DNA of 64,000 nucleotides. It comes from Calvatia gigantea. Taxonomy: Eukaryota > Basidiomycota > Agaricomycetes > Agaricales > Lycoperdaceae. The position numbers and the translations under genes are program-made. Position 1 is the first letter of the stretch. Every line of letters begins with the position of its first letter. This document shows, piece after piece, positions 25,611 to 38,500 of the stretch. The notes under the pieces are model-generated. The model searched no databases and was not told where the DNA came from. It saw only the letters and a program-made list of their open reading frames with translations. Location of the stretch: contig JACAAK010000004.1 in assembly GCA_025093985.1 (NCBI GenBank), forward strand, positions 2,108,001 to 2,172,000, in the 5' to 3' direction.

Positions 25611-27229
25611 ACTCAAAACCTAACTTCTGATCTGAGCGATTTTGCAGGAATAACGTCAGAAAATGTCCAGAAACTTCAAAAATATTGCAACCTACCTCGC
25701 TTCACCCACTTCCGACTAACCACTAAACGACTCTGCCTCCTCCGTAAAAGAAGATGAGGGTTTTGTGAACGGGTGATGGTTGTTGTTGTGAGTCGTTTAC
25801 CAATCCAATTCTTTCGAAACCAGGGTCTTCGACCGGCCCTAACCTACCACTCTCCCATTTATGGCAAGAACCATTAATCCTTTCAATACCGGGCGCCTGA
25901 CAACCGCAGGTTGAGCGGCTTTCTCCAAAGTTAATTTTAGCCAACATATTATGCCTATGGTGGCCCCCCCCCCCCCCTTCTGCCGCGAACCTTTCTTGAC
26001 CCAATATTAGTTTCCGCATTTTCCGCATGGTTTCCTGGCTTCGCTGTGATCATCAGAACGATATAAGATACGCTGACATATGAAAAACACGATCTCCTAT
26101 ATCGCAACCTTTATCGCCTATCGATCTTGGAGGTTTACGGTGGCTCTTCCATATAAGTCACTCAACTGTATCGATAAAAGCGGAAAGATACGACTATCAC
26201 TTCCCATAAAAGAGGGACATTCAGAGTGTCATCTTTCCACTCCTTACCACCACCACTTAACGTGTGCTCCGGTGAATACCTACCCCCTGATCAGTTACTT
26301 ACTGTGCTGATCGCTGCTTTTACCTAGGCTTTTTCATTGCCTCCCGACGTTCAGGCGACCTTCGTTCGTTCGCGTCCATCGCGCTTCTTGTTTGGATGCA
26401 CAACGTCCTCCCTTCGGGTATGTGGTATGCATTCAACTTCCAAAATACATCAATTCATCCATCCTAAGAATACGTCTTCTGTTGCGATGTCATTCCACAT
26501 CCAAGCAAGAAGCAACGTAACGAACGGCCGAAGCATGGCTCAATGTGCGGTAGGGAAGCTGTTACGCCCCTCCGGTGGTGGACCTGAAGATCCTTATCCT
26601 TTCTGACTCATCCTGTCATTTCTCCTCTGTCTTTTGCCATTCCTTAAGATCCAAAACTCGATACCTTGATGCGAAATCAAACGTCACTCTCCTTTACACC
26701 AGTGAATACTATAGTTCTTGAAAGATTGTTCAAGAAACAACATCGTCGGTTATGAGTACTTCAACCTTTCTAGGTTCATGTGTGCAAGCTCCAATCAGTG
26801 ATATCCCGTTTACCTGTGCGGCAGTTATGCACTGGCGTGGGAACTATATTCAAGAAATGAAGCTTAATGGAGAGGCATGAGGCTGCCTGAGCGCGTTGAT
26901 TCGGCGCTCAGCTCAGGTTGTTCAGGCTTCCTCGGCCGATTAGGGGTTTCATTAAAGAACAATCCTGTTCATATATCCCTTGAAGACATATGTGCTGTGA
27001 TGTGAAACTTTGCCTTGCTTTTCTAACAATAGGTAGCAAGCTTCACTGGGTCACAATGAGCTTCCACTTATGGGAATTTGGTTCTCAAGTGTGATCCATC
27101 TGGGCTGCGAGGTCCCGGAAGTGTCTCCGATTACAGCTACTTTAAGGGACTCCATTCCCAGCTGGTCTCTATGCCTTTGTCAGAGCTCATGAGAGCCATG
27201 GTTTGAGGCACAGATTTTTGCCGCTTACC
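25611..27229. other. Long intergenic region, GIS2 to aminotransferase
   Basis: 1.6 kb between divergent starts, one of the two longest gaps here. It contains a C14 run at 25964-25977. The ORF at 26337-26606 has no recognisable domain. Pyrimidine-rich stretches around 26220-26340 could be a leader. I see no tRNA or other RNA gene. Confidence 0.45.
25964..25977. repeat. Homopolymer C14
   Basis: Uninterrupted run of 14 C on the plus strand, about 350 bp upstream of the GIS2 start codon. Confidence 0.95.
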
Positions 27230-29471
27230 ATGTCCCACCAGGAGCAGCTTCCGGAGGCGATTGACCTCTCTCACCACTTATCCAAGGTGGCCAGAGCTCG
27301 GACGGTGTCACCACTCAAGGAATTTCCAAAGTACCTTGAGCAGGAGGGTATGATCAGCCTGGCTGGAGGTACTGTAAATTCTATCCAGAATCCATTACGA
27401 ACCGCTCGAAACTGGGTTCTCAATGCTCGTCATGTACAGGTCTTCCCCACCCCGACCTCTTCCCCTTTGACCGGCTCTCCGCCGACGTTTATATCCAGGA
27501 TGCCTTCCCTACGCCATCTAGTTCTTTTGAAAAATCGACATTCACACAATGGCTGATGCGGTTATTTTCACGTAAAAATAGGGCCAAATGGGACAAAATT
27601 AAGGTCCCGAGGTACGCCAAAAATCCAGGAGACATCAACCTGGCTGCCTCTCTGCAATATACTCTCTCCACTGGCTTGCCACAGCTGCAAAAAATCATTC
27701 ACGAATTTGTCGACCGTGTTTACAGGCCGTCATATTCCGATTGGGCCACTTTGTTGCATGTCGGAAATACTGACGGGTGGTTCAAGGTCATCTCAACCCT
27801 CTGCAACCCCGGAGACGCTATTTTGACAGGCGAGTGGACTTATCCTTCCGCCATCGCAGCAGCGAACCCTCTGGGGATCAAAACCATTCCCGTCCCTTTG
27901 GACGGTGAGGGTATGAGAAGTGATGCCCTTTTGGAGATCCTGTTGACATGGGATGAAAGTGAACGAGGAGCAGCAAGGTGCATCCCTGAAGTACCCCTTC
28001 AGATACAAATTTAAGACTGAATAATTGCTAGGCCCCGTGTGATGTATACTGTTCCTGTTGGTCAAAATCCCACAGGTGCCGTGAGTTGGCTAGTCTTACA
28101 AAGCGCACTGAATTTAACACTTTCTATTAGACAATGCGTGCGCAAAGAAAGAGGGAGATATACGAGATTTGCGTCAAGTTTGGTAAGACTCGCATTTCCC
28201 TGGATGATTTTTTCAACGCTCACCCTCCGATCGTACTTAGATGTGATTGTCGTGGAAGATGACCCCTATTATTTCCTCCAGGAGGGACCGTATGTATGGC
28301 GCGGGAAACGGTCAACACCTACTGAGGTCTCCAACGAGGTATTCGTCGCCTCCCTTGAGCCCAGTTACCTTAGGTATGCTCCTTATCTGCCTCCGAGAAT
28401 CATTCCTCACATATAAGGGAAGGTTTGACTACCAGGGGCGGGTATTGAGGCTGGACAGTTTTTCCAAGGTAATTGATCACAGCTGGTCACCCACTCCAAA
28501 CGAACGGCTAATAACCTGTGACCAGACAATTGCACCCGGTTGTCGATTAGGCTGGTTTACGTGTAACCCTCTCTTCGCCGAACGACTCGAACGGCAAAGT
28601 GAAACTAGTACCCAGAGCGCTTGTGGGTTTGGACAGGTGAGGTCGATTAAACACCTTCATTCTTTAGCCTGAAACTCCGATCTCGTTTAGGCCTTGGTTG
28701 CATCTCTTCTGTTGAATTGGAAATTCGATGGTTATATGCGCTGGCTGCAGGGTTAGTACTTATTCCATCTTACCTCAAAGACCCTTCACCCAGCCGCCTG
28801 AAATTGTTCAGGTTTGAGGGTACAATACCGGGAACGGAGAGATTTCTTCGTTGACTGTTTCGATGATATCTTCGACTTGGTACCTCAATCAGCAGGTGTT
28901 GGGTATACCATCTACGATGGCTACATTAAATCCAAGATGGCGCAACCCCAAAACAGGTGGGGGGAGAAATTTGTCGATAGCGATAGGCAATTTCCGGTTT
29001 TTAGTTTCGTACCACCTACATCGGGGATGTTCGTCTGGGTGAGCTTGGACCGTGTATGAGGAGACTGGTTTACTTATGCAAATTATAGCTACAGATTAAT
29101 TTCAGAGATCACCCTTCTTTCGTTCAACTGGGTCACAAGAAACTGGAGGCACAGCTCTGGAAAGAACTTGCTGACGCCAACGTTTTGGTCGGACCTGGTA
29201 AGCCACAAACATTAGTTCCGACCCAATCACCATCAGCTGATGGCATTCGGTTTGAGGTTCCATCTTCAGCCCTAATGTGGCCAGTGGCGGCGATGACGCC
29301 GGACCAGGTCATATGCGACTCAGCTTCAGCAACTTGGATGTTAGTGGAACAACATAATCCGCGAGAGCGAGCTGATCTCATTGTTCTTTGTAGTTTACAG
29401 ACCTCAGGAAGGCCGTTGGTATCATGGCCGCAGTACTGGAGAAATTCTTTTACGGGAGCGATCAACTGTGA
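27230..29471 (+). CDS. PLP-dependent aminotransferase, Aro8/2-aminoadipate type
   Basis: Fold-type I class I/II aminotransferase, close in layout to yeast Aro8 and human AADAT, which act on aromatic amino acids, kynurenine or 2-aminoadipate in the cytosol. Starts MSHQEQLPEAIDLSHHLSKV. Visible blocks: EFPKYLEQEGMISLAGG, an intron, LPHPDLFPFDRL, YTLSTGLPQLQ, LHVGNTDGWFKV, GDAILTGEWTYPSA (stacking Tyr), YTVPVGQNPTGA (Asn that orients PLP), VIVVEDDPYYFLQEG (PLP N1 Asp) and LRLDSFSK, joined over an intron to TIAPGCRLGWFT. The Lys of SFSK is the Schiff-base residue, and the Arg of CRLGW binds phosphate. The C-terminus is built from short exons (HMRLSFSNLD, then LRKAVGIMAAVLEKFF) and stops at 29469-29471. 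All catalytic residues are present. The exact amino acid used cannot be told. Confidence 0.87.
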
Positions 29472-29749
29472 AAAGTCGTATGAACTTGCTGCCCATAGAA
29501 ATGCTTCTGTTTAATTATCATGATCAATCGAGTATTGAATTTCGGGACGTCCTGCGCGTGTTTGTGAACAACCCTTTACCCACTGAGAGTGGGAGCACAG
29601 ACGTTACCGGATCTAGTTGACCCCATTGCCAACACGTTTTCGTGATACCAGCTATGCGTGCAGGGTGTTTAGTGTGTGCCCTAGCCCAATGGATACATAA
29701 GGACGGCGATGGAACGGTTGTCCTTCGTAGCTGATTCTGACCTCGAACA

Positions 29750-30737
29750 ATGCCAGTGAGAACAAGATTTAGGCTTGACAGAAGGTTCGACGACCAACTA
29801 ACCCTTTATTACTTAGGTTCGCGTCCAATTTAGCCCATCCCGTGAAGAATGCCTCTTCATCGCTGAATTGGCTTCGGAGGCCGAACGATACCAAGGTGAT
29901 TTATTTTGTTAAGTCCGCTTTGACGGCCACTTACAATTTCCCGCCGTAGACGTTGTCTCTCAGATCAAGTTTATCATCAACCAATATGGCGCACAATTGA
30001 CCATTGACGAACGCAATCTACTCTCAATTGCCTATAAAAATCTAACCAATTCCCTTCGGAATAGCTGGCGCATTTTGGATAGCGTAGAGAAACTTCAACA
30101 GATGAAGAACCAACCGTCTACCCGGCTCAAGCAAGAGATGAACCTCGTTCACCGTCAACGGGAGAAAATCGAGAGAGAGCTGACAGATGTCTGCAAGGAC
30201 ATCGTTAACCTGCTCGACCGTCAACTTATACCCGCAGCCTGTGCAGGTGAGGAAACGGTGTTCTATTCCAAAATGCGAGTCTCTGTTCGCCCCATAGAAT
30301 GGCTTCCGGCCTTATCAACCCAATAGGAAGGGAGATTATTTCCGATATCTCGCAGAATTCGCCCTTAAAAAAGATCGCGAACGCTACGGAGAACAATCTC
30401 TCAATGCATACAAGGTCGCCTACAAACATGCGCAAGCCACGCTCGATCCATTACACCCAACGCGGCTGGGCTTAGCTCTTAATTTTTCAGTGTTCTACCA
30501 CGGTAAGTGATGAAGCTTACTAGGGGCCAAGGGTGTGAGGTGACACTCCCAATATAAGACGTACGAAGGAGTCCAGAGCGGGCGTGTCACTTGGCTAAGA
30601 GCGCCTTCGACGACGCTATCCAGTCCGTGAACGAGACGGATATACAGATGGACCAGGCTATGCGGGACTCCTTGACTATTCTCCAGCTTTTGCGGGATGA
30701 CTTGGTTCTCTGGGCTGCGGAGTTGCGCAATCAGTGA
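29750..30737 (+). CDS. 14-3-3 family phosphoserine-binding adaptor (divergent)
   Basis: Dimeric adaptor that binds phosphoserine/threonine motifs in signalling proteins. The first exon supplies only Met-Pro before an intron with donor gtgaga; the joined N-terminus is [20 protein letters not shown], then [16 protein letters not shown]. The phosphopeptide groove is intact: Lys in LLSIAYKN, Arg in LRNSWR, and the Arg-Tyr of YFRYLAEF. Also seen: [27 protein letters not shown], and the terminal helix [16 protein letters not shown], with TGA at 30735-30737. It ends right after the last helix, with no acidic C-terminal tail. Several family-constant positions differ (LTNSLRNS where most have [15 protein letters not shown] where most have LTLWTSD), so this is probably not the main housekeeping copy. 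One intron (30275-30326) uses a GC donor. Convergent with DHS, 131 bp between stops. Confidence 0.88.
30275..30326 (+). other. Intron with non-canonical GC donor (GC-AG)
   Basis: Between FYSKM and [11 protein letters not shown] of the 14-3-3 gene. The exon ends AAAAT and the intron begins gcgagt, ending caatag. This join restores the family sequence Met-Lys-Gly-Asp-Tyr. The nearest GT (gtctct, 4 bases on) would break the frame. Confidence 0.7.
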
Positions 30738-30868
30738 CTTGGTTGAGGTGAACTTCATAGGGCATGATGCATGATTTCTGACGGCTACTTCGTTTTTCAT
30801 CGAATAGCAAGAGAACGGGTCTAATGATTAGGCATAAATTAATAATGTAGCATTTGGTGAACAATTTG

Positions 30869-32256
30869 TCAAGTTGCATCCTTTTTCCCATCCACCTTTA
30901 CTTGTTTGTCTTCGTCATCTACCTTCGCAAAGGTGGCTGCCACGAGCATTGGGAAAACCAGAGTGGCGTCAGCGAAAACCTGGGTTACACAATTAGTCAA
31001 CACATTTCAACATTTTCGAGCTCAGCACCTTCACAGCCTCAGCTCCAGCTCGGATTTTGCCCCAAGAGACAGCCTCATCCGGTCTAGCACCGGAATCTGA
31101 GCCGTCAAATTCTTGTCCTGTGTTCTGTTGGAAGCTGTAGCAGTTTCACGAGGAATTCAGTGTGCCACGTACGATGAATACGGAGTAATCAGCCCCATTG
31201 CGCTGTATTGGGTTGTAATTACTAAAACGCTTGGGTTTAGTGGGGGATAGGCACTTACGATCAACATCGCATTCGCAATTTGGTGCTTGCAGACTCCACC
31301 ACCCAGAACGATCATGCCTGCTTTTCGTGATTCTCGGGAAAGCTCATTAAGGTCCCGGATATCTTGAACAATGTCAAGAATGAAGCCTGGATTTTTAAAG
31401 GAATGGAAATAAAGCATGTCGCCGATTGACCCATCTGTCAGTGCTGGACAGAAAACCGGAATATCATTCTGAATTTTGGGCTCAGGTTAGTAGGGGGGGG
31501 GGGGGAGACGAAAGGTTGCCTTACTTTATAAGCCCAGTAATAAACAGATTCTTCGTTGTTTATCTCTCTTCCAAGTCTGCGAATGAATGAACTCGGTGTC
31601 CAGACTTTTCCCGTATCCTTTTGCTCCGCGAGCATGGCATCGAGGATAGGCGTTAGCCAGTCTTCAAATGCGCAGTAATTATTATTCGGCACGACGAGGT
31701 TTCCTATGCGGTTCATGCCGCGCCTTCGTAGGTCTGCACCGTCGAGGTTGAAGTCCGCAAGGTAGGTATTACCGAGGCATTTGATGAAATCTTCTTCAAT
31801 GCCTCCAGCGGTTGTCACGAGTACAGAAACGTGCTTGTGTTTGACGAGGTACAATATAACCTCTCGCAGACCTGATGAAATAAGGTTGGAGGTATATCCA
31901 AGGAAGATTTTGCAGCGCGTGTTCTTGCGGATTTCTGGGTTCTGGAACTCATCGGGTTCATCTTCGGTCTGTTCGTCGTCTGAGAGGCGCCATGTACGCT
32001 GTCAAAGAGAGTCGTTTAATTCTGGCCCTGCAGATGAGGACTATGAACACACCATGCGGTTGACTATGTCAATAGCTTGCGCAAGACTGGTTGCCTGGAA
32101 GCCGATCCTGTGGTAAGAGGCAAGGAATTCCTGCAGATTGTACTGTTTGTCGAACTGGGGTCCCCCAACGGGGATCGCAGAATCTGGGATTGCCTCGGAT
32201 GGTTTAAGGATCGCTGCGGATGCCCCAGAAGGCGCAGTGGATTGTTGCGTCGTCAT
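30869..32256 (-). CDS. DYS1: Deoxyhypusine synthase
   Basis: Cytosolic NAD-dependent enzyme that moves the aminobutyl group of spermidine to one Lys of eIF5A, the first step to hypusine. The start at 32256 reads [20 protein letters not shown]. Family blocks in order: [123 protein letters not shown] (active-site His), then across an intron [35 protein letters not shown], and [21 protein letters not shown] with the Lys that forms the enzyme imine. Ends KKDAT, TGA at 30869-30871. About 370 residues, normal. One intron holds a 13-base C run on the sense strand. The promoter (273 bp) is shared with SEC7. Confidence 0.95.
31493..31505. repeat. Homopolymer G13 (C13 on the DHS sense strand)
   Basis: Run of 13 G on the plus strand, inside a DHS intron between the exons ending WAYK and starting NDIPVFCP. 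On the sense strand it forms part of the pyrimidine tract before the acceptor. Confidence 0.95.
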
Positions 32257-32529
32257 GTTTCAAAGTTTCAAGGGGTGTATGGGCAGGCGATTTTCAGAGG
32301 CCAGTGATCGTGCGCATGTTCCATAGATGGTCGCTCGGTGTACGAAAATGGCAAGGGCACTGAATCAGTTTGCTTCGACGAATCGGCCGCCAAGCCTTTC
32401 CGGCACGTGACTGCCAGAAATTGGCTACGCAGCGTGCGCTCACCACACAAGCATCTATCAGAACGCAGAATATCTGCAAACTCACCACGCAGGCAAGGCC
32501 TAGGACCCAAGGACAAAATATCTGTTCCT

Positions 32530-35500
32530 ATGGAGGAGGGTATGACACGGCCCGTAATACAGGACGAAGTCTCTACAGACCATGGCGACGCCGCGCCTTC
32601 CGCTCTGCAGGTCAATGGCGTGGGGTCGATTGAGTCAGTAGCTGGCGTTCAGGACGTCGAGGGAGATAGGGCCGGTGCTGCGGATACTAGCAACCGGGAT
32701 GATACCGTGCCCGCGCCAGATACCCATGCGTCCGCACCGTCAACGGGTGATCCCCCTCAAGAGACGACTATTCCAATGGCCGAAGAAGTGAAAGGGCTTG
32801 AAGTACAAGAGGGTCCTTCAATGCCTGTTCCTTCTAAAATTCCGACGCCGCCTACTAAGGACGATGCCTTGGCTTCCCAGCCTCTCGAGTCCTCCCCTCT
32901 CCCTCCACCCCCACCGTCAGAACTCGAGGGAAAGCGTTCCAACACACCATCCAATTCGAGCGTTGGATCTTCGTCGAGTCATAGAAGATCACTCACAGTG
33001 TCAAAGGGTAAAAATGTATCCGTTGTCCTCATTGTATCGGCTTTGGAGACAATCGCAGCCAGCAAAGAAGCCAAACGATCTGTCCCGTTACGGGATAGCA
33101 CCCAACGCGCCCTTGACTTGATCCGGTCGAATTTAGCAAGTGACCACCCTCGGGACATCCTGGAACCTCTTCGCCTCGCGTGCGAAACGAAGAACGAGAA
33201 ACTGATGATCGCCAGCCTAGACTGCATATCCAAACTCATTTCATATTCTTTCTTCGCTGAGGACGATGTCTATGTACCCAATGGAATGCCGTCGCCACCT
33301 CCGTCTCCTCATCCCAGTGGACGGAACTCAACAGGTCGAGCATCACAAACCCAAATTCCCCAGCCGTCAATCGTGGACTTGGTAGTTCATACGATTACTG
33401 CCTGCCATACCGAGACAACGCTGGAAACAGTTTCATTGCAAATTGTGAAGGCGCTCCTTGCTCTGGTGCTCTCTCCGTCTGTATTTGTTCATCATTCGTC
33501 TCTCCTCAAGACCGTCCGCACTGTCTACAATGTTTTCTTGTTGAGCTCCGATCCTGTGAACCAGATGGTTGCACAGGGCGGACTTGCTCAAATGGTTCAC
33601 CATATTTTCACTCGGTGTAGAGCCCTGGAGAGCACAAATACTTCGCAACAGCCGCCCGTCCCTCCGTTTGAGTCACAAAATCAGGTGAACTCTAGTCGGA
33701 CGTCTCTAAGTGCAGTGCAATCGGACGGTCCTCCCCAACCTACCAACAGCTGGGTTTTCTCCGAGCGCTCTGGGAGTGAGATAAGCAAACCTGGAGAGTC
33801 TACAGTATCCTTACCGCTGTCACCGAAGGAAACAGTTGGTGCTGGGGCGGCCTTAGATCCTGATGAATCTCACGGTCCTCCAGTTTCTGAGCCGTATGTA
33901 GGGTATATTCTTCCTGTGTTATTTTACTGACGGTCCTTCTCTTAGGATTACGCCTACTGTCAGTGTTCGGACCGGCAGCCCAACTGAAGCGGATCACGAT
34001 AGTTACCGACTCACCCAGCGGGATTTGTTCATCAAGGATGCATATCTTGTCTTCCGAGCTCTCTGCAAACTCACAATGAAGCCACTAAACACGGAGAGGT
34101 TAGCAAGAATCATTTCTGACGCCAGGTTTTTATCCTCACATATGCACAGTGAACGTGATCCGAAGTCCCATCCCATGCGATCAAAACTACTCGCCCTGCA
34201 TCTTGTATTGACTGTTCTCAATTCTCACATGCCGCTCTTCGTGGATCCTACGGCAATTATTTACTCGAACTCTCAGAATGAACCGATGCCATTCATCCAG
34301 GCTATTAATCAGCATCTTTGCTTGTGCTTGAGTCGAAATGCTGTTAGTCCTGTTCCCCAAGTCTTCGAAATTAGCGTCGAAATTTTCTGGCGGGTATTGT
34401 GGGGAATGAGGACCAAGCTCAAGGTGGGATTCATTTATGTCCGTCTTTCCAGACCCAAACTGAAATGATAAATAGAAAGAGATTGAGGTATTGCTACACG
34501 AAATTTTCATCCCTATCCTTGAGATGCGAAACTCTACTCTCAAACAAAAGGCTGTCATACTGGGCATGCTTTTGCGCCTGTGTCAAGATCCCCAGGCACT
34601 CGTCGAGATCTATCTCAATTATGATTGTGACAGCGGGGCAACAGATAATATTTACGAACAGTGAGAGTTTTCCTGAATGCGTCACTTTCAGCTTATTTAT
34701 TTTTTGCTTATCAGCCTTATTAATATCATCTCCAAGTTTGCTTCTATGTCTGCTCTCCATCAAAAAGGGACGGAGCCTTCAAGCCCAGCGCTTAGCCCCA
34801 CTCCCAAAAAACCCCCGCCGAATATCACCTCTTCGCTCGGGAATTCTGCTCTAGCCGTGCCCGGCACCTTGGATACATCAGCCATGGGTCTAACGGAGGG
34901 ACAACTTCGGCGACAGGGTATTGAATGCCTAGCCTCGATATTGCGGTCACTTGTTGCTTGGGGTACTGTCGTAGGGAAGTCTGGAGATGATATCCCGACG
35001 AGAACACCAAGCCGTTCTCAGATGGCCGATGATGCGAAACGTGAGCCAGGTGCTCCAGACGGACCTGCGGATCGGGTCTCTGCCCCAAGTCTTGAAACCT
35101 TCAGACAACCGACGCCAGAAGTCGTTGATGACCCGACCCGATTTGAAAGTGCGAAGCAGAAGAAGACCACCTTGTTGGAAGGTATCAAAAAGTTCAATTT
35201 CAAACCTACCAAGGTTTGTGCTTATGTTGTTTCCCTCTTCATTTGTTTATTCTTGTTTCTAAAGGGGATTGAATTTCTCGTTCAAAATGGTTTTATCACA
35301 AGTCGAAAACCAACCGACATAGCCAAATTTCTTTTGACTACTGATGGCTTGAACAAGGCTATGATTGGGGAATACCTCGGTGAAGGGTAGGTTTGTGTCA
35401 AGACGTGGTTACTTTCCGTCTGATTTTCGTGATTAGTGACAACGAACACGTTGTGATTATGCATGCATTCGTTGATCAGCTTGATCTCCGCGATCTTCCC

Positions 35501-38500
35501 TTCGTGGATGCGCTTCGTGTGTTCTTACAGTCATTTCGGCTGCCTGGTGAAGCGCAAAAGATCGATCGGTTTATGCTCAAGTTTGCTGATCGTTACATCG
35601 CTGGGAATTCCAAGACGCCATTCGCAAACGCAGGTTGGTACGTTCGACGATGGGTGGTATAATCTTCTTACCCCTTCGTGGTAGATGCGGCCTATGTCCT
35701 CGCGTATTCTGTGATCCTGCTCAACACCGATGCACACAACCCGCAGGTCAAGAAACGAATGACTAAGGCGGATTTTCTGAAGAATAATCGTGGCATCAAT
35801 GACGGTGGTGACCTTCCGGAGGAGTTATTGTCGGGTATTTTTGACGAAATTGTCAATAATGAGATCCGCATGAAAGACGAGGTTGAGGCCCCTGTTCCCG
35901 GCCTTCCCTCTACTCCGGGGCTCGCCGGCGCCATCGCAAATGTTGGGAGGGATTTGCAGAGGGAAGCCTATGTGATGCAATCCAACGGAATGGCGACCAA
36001 AACCGAGGTTCGCATTTATAGTAACCTTGTACTTTCCTGGCTTAACGTTTTACCTAGGCTCTCTTCCGGACCCTCATGCGCTCGCAAAGGAAAGGAACGA
36101 AGCCGGGTGATCAATTCTTTAGCGCATCTCATTTTATTCACGTCCGTCCCATGTTTGAAGTGGCTTGGATTCCTTTCCTTGCTGGGCTGTCTGGGCCACT
36201 TCAGGAGACAGATGACCTAGAAATCGTCGAGCTGTGCCTTGACGGTTTCAAAAATGCCATCAAGATCGTCTGCTTCTTTGATTTAGAGTTACAACGGAAT
36301 GCATTCGTCACAACACTTGCTAAGTTCACCTTCCTGAACAACCTTGGAGAGATGAAGACGAAGAACATGGAGGCCATCAAGACCTTATTGGACGTCGCTG
36401 TTACGGAAGGCAATAACCTCAAAGGATCCTGGCATGAGGTGCTAACCTGCGTCAGCCAGCTCGAGCACATGCAACTGATTAGCGGTGGTGTTGAACTCCC
36501 GGAGTCGGGCAAGAAGGGGTGAGCTTGTTTTATACCTACTGTAGGCCATGATTAACTCTTACATGTAGTCGCTCAAAAAAACTTCCAAATGAAGAATTGG
36601 CTAATGAAAGTCGGTCAACGCATATCACAGTTGCAGCTGACATGGTGTTCTCCTTAAGCCATTATTTATCAGGAGTGAGTTATTGATTTTCTCGTGAAGT
36701 AACTCGCCTCATCAGAAGAAAGACTGCTATTGTGGACTTCGTCCAAGCATTGAGTGACGTGTCTTGGGAAGAGATTCAATCATCAGGTTTATCCCAACAC
36801 CCTCGGCTTTTTAGCTTGCAGAAGCTTGTCGAGATTTCCTACTATAATATGAACCGCATTCGCATTGAATGGTCAAATTTGTGGGAAATTCTTGGGGAAC
36901 ATTTCAACCAGGTGAGGCTCCCTTTCGGTGATATTTGCATGGAGTCGCTATTTCTCACTCTATAAAACCAGGTGTGTTGTCATAACAATCCGCACGTCTG
37001 CTTTTTCTCCTTGGATGCCCTCCGCCAACTGGCAATGCGATTTTTGGAAAAGGAGGAATTGCCAAACTTCAAGTTCCAAAAGGATTTCCTGAAGCCCTTC
37101 GAGTATACCATGATTCACAACCAAAATCCTGAGATCAGAGATATGGTACTTATGGCCTTGGCTGACCTGAAGAAGCAGACTAACACACCGCTGCAGGTCC
37201 TCCAGTGTTTGCAACAGATGATCCAGGCCCGTGTTCAGAACATGCGATCCGGCTGGCGTACCATGTTCGGTGTATTTTCTGCTGCCTCCAGGGTGCCAAC
37301 GGAGCGCGTCGCGAACTCCGCCTTTGAGATCGTCACAAGGCTTAACAAAGAACATTTCTCTGCTATTGTTCGCCATGGCGCTTTTGCGGATTTAACGGTT
37401 TGCATAACAGAATTCTGCAAGGTCAGCAAGTATCAGAAAATCAGCCTTTTAGCAATTGCGATGTTGCGCGGGGTCATTCCAATTATGCTGGAATCTACGG
37501 AATGTTCTCTGTCCATGGGAAACTCAGACGCTCCGTCCACATCCGACATGGATGGTATGATACGATTCTGGTTCCCAGTTTTATTCGGATTCCACGACAT
37601 CATAATGAACGGAGAGGATCTGGAGGTCAGGCGATTGTCAGTGGCTTTTTCCACCTGACTTTCTAAGCTTTCGTTAATGCCAACACACAGAGCCCTTGAC
37701 TCGCTATTTACCACCCTTAAAACCCATGGTCATGATTTTCCCGCAGAGTTTTGGGACACTGTCTGCCAGGAGCTCCTATTCCCTATTTTCGCTGTTCTCA
37801 AATCCAGCCAAGATATGTCACGATTTAATACGCAAGAAGACATGAGCGTCTGGCTTCAAACAACCATGATTCAGGCACTCCGAGATCTTGTCGATTTGTA
37901 TTCTTATCATTTTGATATTCTGGAACGCTCCACGGACGGACTCCTAGACCTCTTATGTGTGTGTATATGTCAAGGTATGCTCCTCTCCTCTGGAATATTT
38001 TCGCAAGTTTTCATTTCTTGCCTAGAAAATGATACTTTAGCCCGATTGGGTACATCATGTTTACAACAACTCTTGGAAAAGAACGTCAAGAAACTCAGTC
38101 CCGCTCGGTGGGAGCGCGTGACCACATGTTTTGTTAAATTGTTCAGAACAACAACCCCTCACCAGCTCTTTGACGAAAGCCTCCGGGTTGAAATTGACAG
38201 TTCATCAGAGCCTTCTGAGTCATCTCCAGGTAATACCCAACGACCAGAGCATATCCTGTCATTTAGCTAACAACGCCTGGTAGAAACGAATGGATTGACA
38301 ATTCTTCCGGCACCTTTATCTCCTTCCAATGAGCCCGTCAACCCGGAAACGAAGAATCCTTTAGCAACGCGACGACGAATTTTTAGGCAGATCATCGTCA
38401 AATGCGTCTTGCAACTGTTGCTCATTGAGATGACGAACGAACTCCTGCGCAATGACGATGTATACAACACTATTCCTCCAGATCAGTTATTGCGTTTGAT

